Shown here in pieces: positions 30,347 through 39,657 of a stretch of DNA of 64,000 bases. A program made the translations under genes and the position numbers. How positions within the stretch are numbered: position 1 is the stretch's first letter; every line of letters starts with the position of its first letter. The notes below the pieces were generated by a model that searched no databases, had not been told where the DNA came from, and worked only from the letters and a program-made list of their open reading frames with translations. Origin of the DNA: an uncultured Commensalibacter sp. (lineage in GTDB: Bacteria > Pseudomonadota > Alphaproteobacteria > Acetobacterales > Acetobacteraceae); the NCBI GenBank assembly GCA_946699565.1, contig CAMPDW010000009.1:1-64000 (forward strand), written 5' to 3'.

Positions 30347-30676
30347 CTATTTGGAAATAATATTAAAACCTGGCATATTAATATGAAAATCGTCTATGAA
30401 ATGATAGCTTCCTGGTTTGAGGGGATGGATAACAACAAAAGAAGTCACATCTGGCCCCAAAACCTTTTCAACTCTAAATGATAAATTTTCAAATTCAGCT
30501 GGAACTTTACCCGTGTTTTTTATCGTAATCTTAAAACGCTTATTTGCTGGTACTTCAATTGACGAAGGGGTAAAAACACCATCCGCAATTATAATCTCAT
30601 AATTAGGAAGCGCTTCAGCAAAAGCATATAAAGGTAATAATAAAAAGAAAGATAAAAGAATATATACTTTTTTCAT
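30347..30676 (-). CDS. ftrB: Periplasmic cupredoxin-domain protein
   Basis: 109 residues with a signal peptide cut near AFAEA (about residue 20), then a single cupredoxin-like domain (DGVFTPSSIEVPANKRF, KPGSYHFIDDFH). The mature part has no cysteine, unlike blue copper proteins, as in the cupredoxin_1 partner proteins of FTR1 permeases. Its proposed role is Fe(II) oxidation or iron hand-over to the permease. Confidence 0.85.
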   Translation of the reverse strand: MKKVYILLSFFLLLPLYAFAEALPNYEIIIADGVFTPSSIEVPANKRFKITIKNTGKVPAEFENLSFRVEKVLGPDVTSFVVIHPLKPGSYHFIDDFHINMPGFNIISK

Positions 30677-30841
30677 ATAAATTATTCCTATAAAATGCTT
30701 TTTAAATAAATAAAAATATAATTAAATTAAATTAAATACTTATAAATATATATTTAATTATTTACTTACGTTTACAGTATTAAGAATATTCATAAAACAA
30801 TTAATATTTTTATAACTTATTCTATATTTCAATAAATTTTA

Positions 30842-31375
30842 CTAATATCCACCTTTTTTGCCAGTACCAGCATATGTAAAATCATACTGTGTCACACATT
30901 CTTTAAACCACGGGGATACACCAGTTTCTTTATCAACATGCCTACCGAACATTGACTCTTTAGATGGTGGTAAAATTGTTAATTTTAAATGATACTTCCC
31001 AGCACCCATAAATTTAATATTTTCACCATAATGAGGTCCATCATTAGCCACCATTGGATGCAAAACCCCTTTTTCATTTTTACTTTCACCAGACTTAGAA
31101 ATTTCATAAGCAACTTGAATATATGGTACCCAGCTTCCTTCCTGAAATCCGTTTTTATTATTAGCAGTTGCATGAATATCCGCTTCAAGATGCACATCTG
31201 ATTTTACGGCTGGTAACATAATACCTTCTGGTTCCATTTCTATAGGTTGAAGATAAACAGCGGCTATTTCCATATTTCCACATGTCTGAGGCTTGCCAAT
31301 TGGGTACTCGACGGCCAAAGCCGGTGACGAAAATAAAATAGCACTACTTATTAAAAAATATTTATTAAAACGCAT
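30842..31375 (-). CDS. ftrA: Periplasmic Tp34-type iron-binding protein
   Basis: 177 residues with a signal peptide ending in PALA (about residue 21). Family features of the Tp34/P19 iron-transport proteins: QPIEMEPEGIML (Glu/Met metal ligands) and VHLEADIHA with two His. It is predicted to bind ferrous iron with copper in the periplasm and feed FtrB/FtrC. First gene of the operon; 165 AT-rich bases separate it from ftrB. Confidence 0.88.
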   Translation of the reverse strand: MRFNKYFLISSAILFSSPALAVEYPIGKPQTCGNMEIAAVYLQPIEMEPEGIMLPAVKSDVHLEADIHATANNKNGFQEGSWVPYIQVAYEISKSGESKNEKGVLHPMVANDGPHYGENIKFMGAGKYHLKLTILPPSKESMFGRHVDKETGVSPWFKECVTQYDFTYAGTGKKGGY

Positions 31376-31800
31376 TCATTTCTTCCTTTTTAAATAACTC
31401 GAATCTAATAAGATAATAAATGAGAATAGGAATCAATCCTATATGCAAATTAAAATTAATATCAACTAGTAATTAAAAAAAAGAAAAAATTTATTTTAAA
31501 CTAATAAATAAAGCTATGAAAGTATCAATAATATTCTTAAATAAAAAAACTTAACCTTGTTTAATTAATATGAAATATAATTTATAAATATTAAATTTAT
31601 TATACGAAAGAATTTTCAATTTTATTTACAAATAATGATTTGTTCAATTGTTCAATAAAAATATAACATTATTGTTTTTAGAAATGTTATTTATAATTTT
31701 CACGTTAATAATATTACTTCATTAATTCATAATAAACTTTAAAATAATTTTTAATATTAAAGTTTATTATAAATTTCTCTAATAACTTAATCTTTTTCTA
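31376..31800. other. ftrA upstream region
   Basis: 425 AT-rich bases between the ftr operon and the gntR gene. They must carry the ftr promoter. A loose match to six-base Fur-type units occurs near 31411-31430 but is too weak to call. Confidence 0.4.
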
Positions 31801-32499
31801 TCAGGTATGATCTAATTCATTTTCTAAATCTGATAAAGTATTTTGCAAATGTTGTTTAGACAATTTTTTTAGTATTTTAACATCTTTTTGCATCCATGCT
31901 TCAAAAATTTTTCGATGCGCAATTAAGGCTTCTTGATCTCGTGCATAAGGTTCTATATGAACACGCACATAACGTTCAGCCAAAATACTAATTTGATTTA
32001 TAATATGAAACGTAATTGTCCCAATATTAGGCATCATCAAAGCCATATGAAATTTTCTATTAAACCTAACGTGTTCAGGATTATTAGACTGATTCAAAAC
32101 AGTTTCCAATTGCAACAAAGCTTGTTTTGCAAATTCTTGATCTTCCTCCGTTGCCGACAAAGATCCTTCAACCGTAGCATCAGGTTCCAATTTTAATCTT
32201 AGCAAAAAAACTTCTCTTGCTTCTCTTGCACTTATTGGGCGAACAAAAAAACCTTTATTCGGACTTGATTCAACCAGCCCATCTTGTTCCAAACGGGCTA
32301 AAGCCTCTCTTAAAGGAATTTTGCTTACTTTTAACTTTGCAGCAATTGTATCTTGTCGAATAGGAGATAAAGGCGGTAGTTCTCCTGTTAAAATATCTCT
32401 TCTAACAAAATTATAAACTTGATCTGCAATGGATTGCACAATAATTGATTGTTTAGGAATCAAAATATCTGTATATTGCACTGGCATTTTAATTATCAT
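31801..32499 (-). CDS. GntR-family regulator (FCD type), probable hydroxyproline regulator
   Basis: 232 residues: an N-terminal winged helix (about 25-90, with LSPIRQDTIAAKLKVSKIPLR split over the recognition helix and LARLEQDGLVES) and a C-terminal FCD ligand domain with metal-site residues in RKFHMALM and HRKIFEAW. It heads the hydroxyproline cluster, so it likely senses hydroxyproline or an intermediate, like HypR of Sinorhizobium. A GTATAC-centred site lies just upstream of its own gene (32516-32529) and another in the hypO-hypD promoter region. Confidence 0.85.
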   Translation of the reverse strand: MIIKMPVQYTDILIPKQSIIVQSIADQVYNFVRRDILTGELPPLSPIRQDTIAAKLKVSKIPLREALARLEQDGLVESSPNKGFFVRPISAREAREVFLLRLKLEPDATVEGSLSATEEDQEFAKQALLQLETVLNQSNNPEHVRFNRKFHMALMMPNIGTITFHIINQISILAERYVRVHIEPYARDQEALIAHRKIFEAWMQKDVKILKKLSKQHLQNTLSDLENELDHT

Positions 32500-32515
32500 T
32501 TATTATTATCTAACA

Positions 32516-32529
32516 TTTTGTATACTATA
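32516..32529. promoter_or_regulatory. Candidate operator upstream of gntR
   Basis: TTTTGTATACTATA, centred on GTATAC, 17 bases before the regulator start. FCD-type GntR proteins often bind GTATAC-centred palindromes. It shares its core with the stronger palindrome at 37205-37222. Autoregulation is inferred. Confidence 0.5.
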
Positions 32530-32620
32530 TACACGTAAATGATTATATTTCCAACCACCATCTTTATAAGATGCTTATAAAATGAAGAATATGATTATTC
32601 TTCATTTTATAGAATATTTG

Positions 32621-34243
32621 TTAACAACTTGTGAGATTAACTGGATTTATATTCTCATTAGCTAAAGATAAATGCTCTTCTTGTTCGTCTTGTGTTATTG
32701 CATTAACAACTGGACAAATTCCAGTATAGATCCCAATAAAATAAGATATCAAAGCAACAATAGATACTGCACAAAGACCTTCGATATGGGAAATAACGCC
32801 CCACCCCCCAAAATCGCCCAGAGCAGAAACGATAATCATACCTAAATAATAAACTAATAACCAAATACTTGATTTCAAGTTAGCATAAATCATTTTATCT
32901 TTCTTTATAATTTTAAAAAGAATAAAAACAGATCCTAAAATAATCTGAGATCCCAATAACCATGAAACAGTTTGCCATGTTGACCAATAAACAATTAAAG
33001 ATGCAATAATAAACGCAATAGGGGATAAAATACTCATCCCTCTTAATTTGAAAGGTCTATTAATATGGTCTGATGTTTTACGCAAGGATGATGCAGAAAT
33101 AGGAGCTAAGGCATAGCTTAACATCAATGCTGAAGAAACAACACTAATCAACGCTTTCCATGATGGAAAAGGTAATGTCCAAAATATTGATAAACCAAAT
33201 GTAAGCCATAATGCAGGTGTGGGTACACCCGTTTTTTCATTAACATATTCGAATTTCTGAAAAAAAGATCCATCCTTTGCCCATGCAAAAATAACCCTAG
33301 ATGTCGTATTCATATAGATATTTCCCGTCCCACTTGGGGAAATAATCGCATCAACAACAACCAATTTGGCAAGCCAGCCCATTCCCAAAATTAATGCAAT
33401 ATCATGAAATGGTAAACCAAAAGAGCTACTAATGTTAATCCATCCTTTACTTAAATACTGGCTTGGAATACTGCCAACGAAAGAGGCTTGTAATAAAACG
33501 TAAATAATAGTTGATAATAAAATACATCCCATCAAAGCATAAGGAATATTACGTTGAGGATTTTTGACTTCTGCTGCTGCTGCAATAATAGGTGTCAATC
33601 CAAGATAAGCAAAAATTACACCCCCTGTAGAAATAGCAGCCTCTACACCTTTACTTCCAAAAGGCGCAAAGCCCAATTGAGTGAAATTAGCCTTTTGTGA
33701 ATAATATAATAAACAAATTATAATAAGCGTTGGAACAACAAATTTAAAAAAGCTAATAACATTATTAAATTTGGCAAAAGTTTTAATACCACCAATATTT
33801 AAATAAAACATACCAGCCAAAAGGATTAATTGAACCATCCAGCCTATAAAAGTTGCATCACCGGCTGTATTCGCACTTAGTGAAGGAAACCATGCGGCCC
33901 CATATTGTCGTGCAGCAATTGCTTCAATTGAAATTAAGCTTGAATAAGCAATAATTGTAATTAATCCTGTTAAAAATCCAACAACCGATCCATGGGAATA
34001 TGCTGGATAGCTTACAACCCCACCAGCATGAGGTAATGCAGCACCAAGCTCACAAAAAATAAAACCTAGTAATAAAACTGCAAAACCACCGATAACCCAA
34101 GAAAAGATACCTGCAGGACCAGCAATTGAAGAAATATGTGATGCAGCTAAAAGCCATCCTGATCCAAAAATAGATCCCAATCCAATCATCATTAAATCAA
34201 GTAATGATAATGATTTTTTGAAATTTTTCGAATGCTTATCCAT
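32621..34243 (-). CDS. APC-family amino acid permease
   Basis: 540 residues with about 12-14 membrane helices. The first helix region GLGSIFGSGWLLAASHIS carries the glycine-rich substrate loop of the amino acid-polyamine-organocation superfamily. It lies between the GntR regulator and the semialdehyde dehydrogenase on the same strand, so it is the likely hydroxyproline (or proline) importer of the pathway; other bacteria use an ABC system here. Substrate is inferred from context only. Confidence 0.8.
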   Translation of the reverse strand: MDKHSKNFKKSLSLLDLMMIGLGSIFGSGWLLAASHISSIAGPAGIFSWVIGGFAVLLLGFIFCELGAALPHAGGVVSYPAYSHGSVVGFLTGLITIIAYSSLISIEAIAARQYGAAWFPSLSANTAGDATFIGWMVQLILLAGMFYLNIGGIKTFAKFNNVISFFKFVVPTLIIICLLYYSQKANFTQLGFAPFGSKGVEAAISTGGVIFAYLGLTPIIAAAAEVKNPQRNIPYALMGCILLSTIIYVLLQASFVGSIPSQYLSKGWINISSSFGLPFHDIALILGMGWLAKLVVVDAIISPSGTGNIYMNTTSRVIFAWAKDGSFFQKFEYVNEKTGVPTPALWLTFGLSIFWTLPFPSWKALISVVSSALMLSYALAPISASSLRKTSDHINRPFKLRGMSILSPIAFIIASLIVYWSTWQTVSWLLGSQIILGSVFILFKIIKKDKMIYANLKSSIWLLVYYLGMIIVSALGDFGGWGVISHIEGLCAVSIVALISYFIGIYTGICPVVNAITQDEQEEHLSLANENINPVNLTSC

Positions 34244-34310
34244 CTAAGGTAATTCCTTTTATTCTATAGCATAGGTTTTCCTATATTTATGAAATGAAGT
34301 ATGCGTCCAA

Positions 34311-35885
34311 TTATTTAACCAACAGACCGTTAACACGATGATTGACTTTTGCCACCCAATCATTTTGCAATTCTGTAGGTAACAATGAAGATGGAAAATT
34401 TTGGTAACATACTGGACGAAGGAAACGCTCTATTGCAGCAGTTCCAACCGATGTCATTCGACTATCACTAGTTGCTGGGAAAGGTCCACCATGAACCATC
34501 GCTGAACAAACTTCAACTCCTGTTGGCCAACCATTGACTAAAATACGTCCAGCCTTACGTTCAACAACAGGTAAGAGTGATTGAACTAATGCGATATCCT
34601 GTTGATCCATATGAAATGTGACTGTTAATTGACCATCAAGATTATTTGTAATCTGATGTAATTCATCCAAATTGTCATAAACAACGATTAATGCTGAAGC
34701 ACCAAAAACTTCTTCGGATAAAGAAGGATTATTCAAAAAAGTCTTTGCATCGGTCTTATAGACTATTGCTTGACATTGATTAGGTTGTGTACTTCCCTTA
34801 CCCGAACCCAACAAAATTACATGAGGTGTTTTTGCCAGATGATGTACCTTAGCTTCAAAAGCTTTATGAATAAATGGATTCAACATTGTTGATGTTAAAA
34901 CTTCTGAAATTTCGCCTTTAACGCATTTTAAAAATTGATCACAAACATCACCTGATTTCACTAGAATAAGACCGGGATTGGTGCAAAGCTGGCCTGCACT
35001 CATACATAAGGATTGTATAAAACTCTTAGCGATATCACCTACTTTATTTTTCAATGCATGTTCAAAAATATAAACAGGATTAATACTACCCATTTCCGCA
35101 AAGACAGGAATAGGAACCTGACGTTCCGAAGCTATTTTCATTAATGCGATCCCACCTTTTTTGGAACCCGTGAAACCAACCGCACTAATATATTGATTTT
35201 TAACCAGTTCAACACCTATTTCATTACCTATTCCACCTATTAATGAAAAAATGCCATGAGGAAACTGACAATCTTTTATTGCTTTAATAATTGCATGCGC
35301 TATTAACTCACTCGTACCAGGATGAGAAGGATGCGCTTTTACAATAACAGGACATCCAGCCGCAAATGCAGAAACAGTATCCCCGCCCGCAACCGAAAAA
35401 GCCAATGGAAAATTACTTGCTCCAAAAACAGCAACAGGCCCAATAGGAATACGACGCTGACGCAAATCAGGACGCGGCAAAGGTTTACGATCCGGTAAAG
35501 CTGGATCAAGTCGAATATCTTTCCAATCACCCTGTCTTACTAAATTTGCAAATAATCTTAATTGATTGATCGTTCGTAATGTTTCCCCTTTAATACGTTG
35601 CTCGGGCAAACCTGTTTCCAAACTTGTTTGCCTTGTTAATACATCACCAAGCGATTCAATATGATCCGCAATCATATCCAAGAATTGTGCTCTTTTTAAA
35701 AAAGATAAAGAACGGAAATGGTCAAAATCATTAAAAGCAGCTTTACACGCCTGATCAATAATTTTTTCATCAGCACAACTAAATTCAGTTTTCAACTCTT
35801 GATTAGTAACTGGATTAACAGCTTTATAGGTTTTCAAAGTTTGAATTGCCTTTCCAGCAATCAGTAATTTTCCGGTAATATGCAT
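34311..35885 (-). CDS. 2-oxoglutarate semialdehyde dehydrogenase (hydroxyproline type)
   Basis: Last step of hydroxyproline breakdown: oxidises 2-oxoglutarate semialdehyde to 2-oxoglutarate with NAD(P). Aldehyde dehydrogenase fold with GPVAVFGASNFPLAFSV, glutamate in FAEMGSINP and the catalytic Cys301 in GQLCTNPG. I start at ATG 35885 (524 residues): GGAGG lies 11 bases upstream and begins within an in-frame ATG at 35903, and relatives start MxITG as here. The family is the KGSADH type tied to hydroxyproline clusters. hypO lies immediately upstream. Confidence 0.88.
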   Translation of the reverse strand: MHITGKLLIAGKAIQTLKTYKAVNPVTNQELKTEFSCADEKIIDQACKAAFNDFDHFRSLSFLKRAQFLDMIADHIESLGDVLTRQTSLETGLPEQRIKGETLRTINQLRLFANLVRQGDWKDIRLDPALPDRKPLPRPDLRQRRIPIGPVAVFGASNFPLAFSVAGGDTVSAFAAGCPVIVKAHPSHPGTSELIAHAIIKAIKDCQFPHGIFSLIGGIGNEIGVELVKNQYISAVGFTGSKKGGIALMKIASERQVPIPVFAEMGSINPVYIFEHALKNKVGDIAKSFIQSLCMSAGQLCTNPGLILVKSGDVCDQFLKCVKGEISEVLTSTMLNPFIHKAFEAKVHHLAKTPHVILLGSGKGSTQPNQCQAIVYKTDAKTFLNNPSLSEEVFGASALIVVYDNLDELHQITNNLDGQLTVTFHMDQQDIALVQSLLPVVERKAGRILVNGWPTGVEVCSAMVHGGPFPATSDSRMTSVGTAAIERFLRPVCYQNFPSSLLPTELQNDWVAKVNHRVNGLLVK

Positions 35886-35915
35886 TAATGATTTATCCTC
35901 CATAAAATAAAAAAA

Positions 35916-37160
35916 CTAAAATCGATTAGGACGAAAAGCTGAAATTGATAAAGAAGATGTTTTATTCAACACAATATCAGTAACAATTTCCCCTGTTATT
36001 GCGGCCAATGTAAGCCCAAGATGTTGATGCCCAAAAGCATAAAATAATCCTGGATTTTTCGTGCTTTTTCCAATAACAGGACGATAATCAGGCATGGTTG
36101 GACGTGAACCAAACCACCTCTGAAACTCTGATTTTTGCGACAAACCAAATTTTTTTGCGTAATGTTCTAATTTTTCCCACTTGCGAACATCTGGCTGTGC
36201 ATCAAATTTTGTGAACTCGACAAAAGAAGCTAAACGTAAACGTTTTTCAAAACATGTTACAATAAAAGAGTGATCTTCGAATACAAGCGGTGGTAAGTTA
36301 TAAGATCCATCATTTTCCCATTCAATATGATACCCTCGCTCTGCAATAACAGGAAAATATTCTCCCATTCCTTTTAACAGGATTCCTGACCTGGCTCCTG
36401 CACAAATTAAAACCTTTTCATGAGTAAATGCTTGATAATTTTTAAGGGTAATTTTTATTTTTTTATTTTCGGGAGAGAGGGAAATAACATGATCATCATA
36501 ATATTGTCCTCCCTGTTGAATAAAATAATCCTTACAAACATTTATTAAACGTGAAATATTTTTAATTTGGCCTGTATGTTCAAAACATAATCCCTGAACT
36601 GGATAAGTTGATAAATGGTTACTTATGTTATCTAAGGTTTGATAATCCATCGGGCGAACTTTAGCATTGCCAATATCTGCATTAAGCCAAACCTGACTCC
36701 CCTGAGATGCTTTCTGTTTATTATGATAAATTACATAATGACCTTTTGTTATCAATAAATCCTGCTGACCAAGATAAACCAATAAATTATGCCAAGCAAC
36801 AACCGCATAACTTAAAATCCTTTTTAATGCCTCTTCTCCTTCTTGAACACTTTTTTTGGAAAAACTGCTCTTTAAATATTTAGCAAACCATGGCAACCAT
36901 AATTTTGGAAAGTTCCAACCAATGTCCAAAGCCCCACCAAACGGAAAAAGCCTTTTATAACCCGTCAATGCATTATATTTATTTGATAAAGGCGTAACTT
37001 GCTCTATGGCTATATGACCAGCATTTCCCCATGAAGCCGGATGTTGTTGATCATTAATAATGACAACTTTCATACCCGATCGTTGTAAATTAATTGCACT
37101 TACAAGCCCAATTAACCCACCGCCAATAATAATAATTTGACTATCCTGCATATTCATCAT
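35916..37160 (-). CDS. hypO: FAD-dependent D-hydroxyproline/D-amino acid oxidoreductase
   Basis: DadA-like flavoprotein, about 414 residues from ATG 37160. The FAD-binding IIIIGGGLIGLVSAINLQRSG lies at the N-terminus, and GLFYAFGHQHLGLTLAAITG near the end is the second FAD contact. By context it oxidises cis-4-hydroxy-D-proline to pyrroline-4-hydroxy-2-carboxylate. A longer frame reaches 37232, but those 24 residues cover the putative operator and lack family likeness. Divergent to the deaminase gene. Confidence 0.85.
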   Translation of the reverse strand: MMNMQDSQIIIIGGGLIGLVSAINLQRSGMKVVIINDQQHPASWGNAGHIAIEQVTPLSNKYNALTGYKRLFPFGGALDIGWNFPKLWLPWFAKYLKSSFSKKSVQEGEEALKRILSYAVVAWHNLLVYLGQQDLLITKGHYVIYHNKQKASQGSQVWLNADIGNAKVRPMDYQTLDNISNHLSTYPVQGLCFEHTGQIKNISRLINVCKDYFIQQGGQYYDDHVISLSPENKKIKITLKNYQAFTHEKVLICAGARSGILLKGMGEYFPVIAERGYHIEWENDGSYNLPPLVFEDHSFIVTCFEKRLRLASFVEFTKFDAQPDVRKWEKLEHYAKKFGLSQKSEFQRWFGSRPTMPDYRPVIGKSTKNPGLFYAFGHQHLGLTLAAITGEIVTDIVLNKTSSLSISAFRPNRF

Positions 37161-37204
37161 GGTATTTTGCAACTTCACAAATATTTTATATACAACTATA
37201 TACG

Positions 37205-37222
37205 TATATCGTATACGATATA
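37205..37222. promoter_or_regulatory. Candidate GntR operator in divergent hyp promoter
   Basis: Perfect 18-bp palindrome TATATCGTATACGATATA, overlapped by a second palindrome ATATACGTATAT at 37198-37209. It lies between the divergent hypO and deaminase genes, and its GTATAC core is shared with the site before gntR. Confidence 0.65.
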
Positions 37223-37307
37223 TTATAAACATTACAAGTATGTTTAATTAAATTACAAGTAACATTATAAAGACCCTTTTATTTTTTCTAAAAAGGAACC
37301 CAGTATC

Positions 37308-38213
37308 ATGAAATGGAATGGCGTTTTTCCAGCAGCAACAACACAATTTGCACCAGACTTATCCATTGACATTAAAGCAACACAACATGTTTTAGAAGCT
37401 TTGATTCATGATGGTGTTCATGGATTAGTTATTATGGGAACTTGTGGTGAAAATAATTCACTTGAACCCGAAGAAAAAATTCGCATCCTTGAAGCGGCTT
37501 GTGAAGTTATTAATAAACGTGTGCCAATAATTGTTGGTATTTCCGAGCTAACCACTAGTCGTGGCGTAAAATTTGCGAAAGAGGCAACTAGAATCGGTGC
37601 TGATTGCCTGATGGTATTACCTGCGATGGTTTATGTACCAAAAGAATATGAGTTGATAAATCATTTTCGTGAAATCGCTAAGGCAACTGATTTACCCATA
37701 ATGCTTTATAACAATCCTACCGCATATCGCGTAAATATTGATACACCCGTACTTTCCCAATTGAGTGATGTTAAAAATATCGTCGCTATCAAAGAAAGCT
37801 CTGCAAATACTCGACGCTATACAGATATTTATAACCAGTTTAAAGAACGCTTTATCATCATGGCTGGCTTAGATGACGTCGCTTTTGAAGGGTTGTTACT
37901 CGGTGCAAAAGGGTGGATTTCTGGATTAACCAGTGCCTTCCCACAAGAATCTGTTGCTTTGGTCAAAGCTCTTGAAGAGGGAGATATACAAACCGCATTA
38001 AATATTTACCGTTGGTTTATGCCTTTATTACATCTTGATGCTGAACATGATTTAGTTCAGTGTATCAAACTTGCAGAACAAATTATGGGACGCGGTAGTG
38101 AACGTGTGCGTGCACCTCGTTATTTATTACAAGGCGAACGTCGTCAAGAAATTATTAAACTTGTCGAAAAAGCTGCACAAACTCGTCCAATATCTTTGCC
38201 TAACGTCGCCTAG
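37308..38213 (+). CDS. hypD: Pyrroline-4-hydroxy-2-carboxylate deaminase (DapA-like)
   Basis: Class I aldolase-type enzyme, 301 residues, of the DapA superfamily. The Schiff-base lysine is Lys162 (AIKESS) and the tyrosine is in MLYNNPTAYR; MGTCGENNSL is the substrate loop. In this context it converts pyrroline-4-hydroxy-2-carboxylate to 2-oxoglutarate semialdehyde rather than making dihydrodipicolinate. Good ribosome binding site AAAGGAA before ATG. First gene of the plus-strand half of the island, followed by the epimerase. Confidence 0.87.
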   Translation: MKWNGVFPAATTQFAPDLSIDIKATQHVLEALIHDGVHGLVIMGTCGENNSLEPEEKIRILEAACEVINKRVPIIVGISELTTSRGVKFAKEATRIGADCLMVLPAMVYVPKEYELINHFREIAKATDLPIMLYNNPTAYRVNIDTPVLSQLSDVKNIVAIKESSANTRRYTDIYNQFKERFIIMAGLDDVAFEGLLLGAKGWISGLTSAFPQESVALVKALEEGDIQTALNIYRWFMPLLHLDAEHDLVQCIKLAEQIMGRGSERVRAPRYLLQGERRQEIIKLVEKAAQTRPISLPNVA

Positions 38214-38227
38214 ATTTTCATTACTTC

Positions 38228-38259
38228 TTATAATCTGAGTTTTTCAACTTAGATTATAA
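38228..38259 (+). terminator. Hairpin between deaminase and epimerase genes
   Basis: 13-bp arms with one wobble (38228-38240, 38247-38259), then TTTTA. It may partly terminate or stabilise the 3' end of the deaminase message. Confidence 0.55.
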
Positions 38260-38308
38260 TTTTATTCATAATTGAATAGATTTATTTCTTCCTAAAATTG
38301 AGAAACAA

Positions 38309-39304
38309 ATGCAGTATACTTTTTTTTGTATTGATGGTCATACAGCTGGTAATCCAGTCCGTTTAGTCGCCGGTGGTGCTCCTTTACTTAAAGGAAACAA
38401 TATGAGCGAACGCCGACAGGATTTTTTAAAACGTTTTGATTGGATTAGGACAGGTTTATGTTTCGAACCCAGAGGACATGATATGATGTCAGGCGGATTT
38501 TTGTATCCCCCAACCCAAAAAGATACTGATGCAGGTATTTTATTTATAGAAACAAGTGGCTGTTTGCCAATGTGTGGTCATGGTACCATTGGGCTGGTAA
38601 CCTTTGGTTTAGAACATGGTCTTCTTCACGCAAAAGACCCAGGAAAATTAAAATTAGAAGTGCCAGCAGGAATCATTAATATTGAATATACGCAAAAGGG
38701 AAACAAAATCACTTCTGTCTCAATTCATAATATTCCGGCCTTTGTAGAAGCAACAGGTATTAAAATTGATGTTCCTGAACTCGGTTCCTTAAAAGTTGAT
38801 ATTGCTTATGGTGGGAATTTTTACGCTATCATTGAACCTCAGGAAAATTATAAATCTATCGATCAATTAGGAGCTTCCGCAATTTTAAAATATAGTCCAA
38901 TTATACGCTCTATATTACAAAAAATTATACAACCTGTACACCCTCTAAATCCAACCATTAAAGGTGTTAGCCATGTTTTATGGACTGATCCTCAAACAGA
39001 TAGATTACATGGACGTAATGCTGTCTTTTATGGAGAAAAAGCAATTGATCGAAGTCCATGTGGAACCGGTACATCCGCACGTCTGGCACATTTATGGTCT
39101 AAAAAACAACTTACCATCGGTGAATCTTTTACACATGAAAGCTTCATTCATAGTAAATTTATCGGCAGCATAACCGGAGAAACCAAAGTTGGTAATAAAC
39201 CAGCGATTTTCCCTCTTATTACTGGAAGTGCTATTTCAACAGGATTTAATACGATATGGATTAGCGAAGAGGATTCATTTCACAAAGGGTTTCAAATAGT
39301 TTAA
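38309..39304 (+). CDS. hypRE: 4-hydroxyproline 2-epimerase
   Basis: Proline racemase superfamily, 331 residues. Both catalytic cysteines are present: Cys89 (MCGHGTIG) and Cys251 (SPCGTGTSA), which fits an epimerase and excludes the hydroxyproline dehydratase branch (Thr at the second site). It turns trans-4-hydroxy-L-proline into cis-4-hydroxy-D-proline, the entry step of the pathway. Lies 95 bases after the deaminase gene and ends at a terminator. Confidence 0.9.
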   Translation: MQYTFFCIDGHTAGNPVRLVAGGAPLLKGNNMSERRQDFLKRFDWIRTGLCFEPRGHDMMSGGFLYPPTQKDTDAGILFIETSGCLPMCGHGTIGLVTFGLEHGLLHAKDPGKLKLEVPAGIINIEYTQKGNKITSVSIHNIPAFVEATGIKIDVPELGSLKVDIAYGGNFYAIIEPQENYKSIDQLGASAILKYSPIIRSILQKIIQPVHPLNPTIKGVSHVLWTDPQTDRLHGRNAVFYGEKAIDRSPCGTGTSARLAHLWSKKQLTIGESFTHESFIHSKFIGSITGETKVGNKPAIFPLITGSAISTGFNTIWISEEDSFHKGFQIV

Positions 39305-39657
39305 TTCTATTTTTCTAACGAACATTTTATATTAAAATTTAAAATATCAGAATAAATAAAAAAAACCTATTTTTAATAAAATAGGTTTTAAATATTAGAT
39401 ATTGTTACAAATTAGATAAATAAATAAATAATCTGATAACTTACTACTATGTAATTATTCAACTTTGTTTATAATATATAAATTATATATAAATCAAATT
39501 TTTTCCGCATAATATTTTCAAAATAAAGAACAATTAATTTTGATCACCAAATATATAGTTTTAATTTATTATTAATTCTCAATATTAAATTAAATCAAAC
39601 AAAAATATCATGGTGTAAGATTAATAAATATCTTTAGAAAATAAACTGTCATCTTGA
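39305..39657. other. Convergent gap between epimerase and gdh genes
   Basis: 353 bases. It contains one bidirectional terminator (39361-39388); the rest is AT-rich with no gene seen. Confidence 0.6.
39361..39388 (+). terminator. Bidirectional terminator after epimerase gene
   Basis: Perfect 12-bp stem AAAACCTATTTT with AAAATAGGTTTT (39361-39372, 39377-39388). T-rich on both strands, though the gdh stop is 270 bases away. Confidence 0.75.

Noticed and set aside
31405..31435. Fur-box-like hexamers upstream of ftrA
   Set aside because: Only one six-base unit matches well; too degenerate in AT-rich DNA to call.
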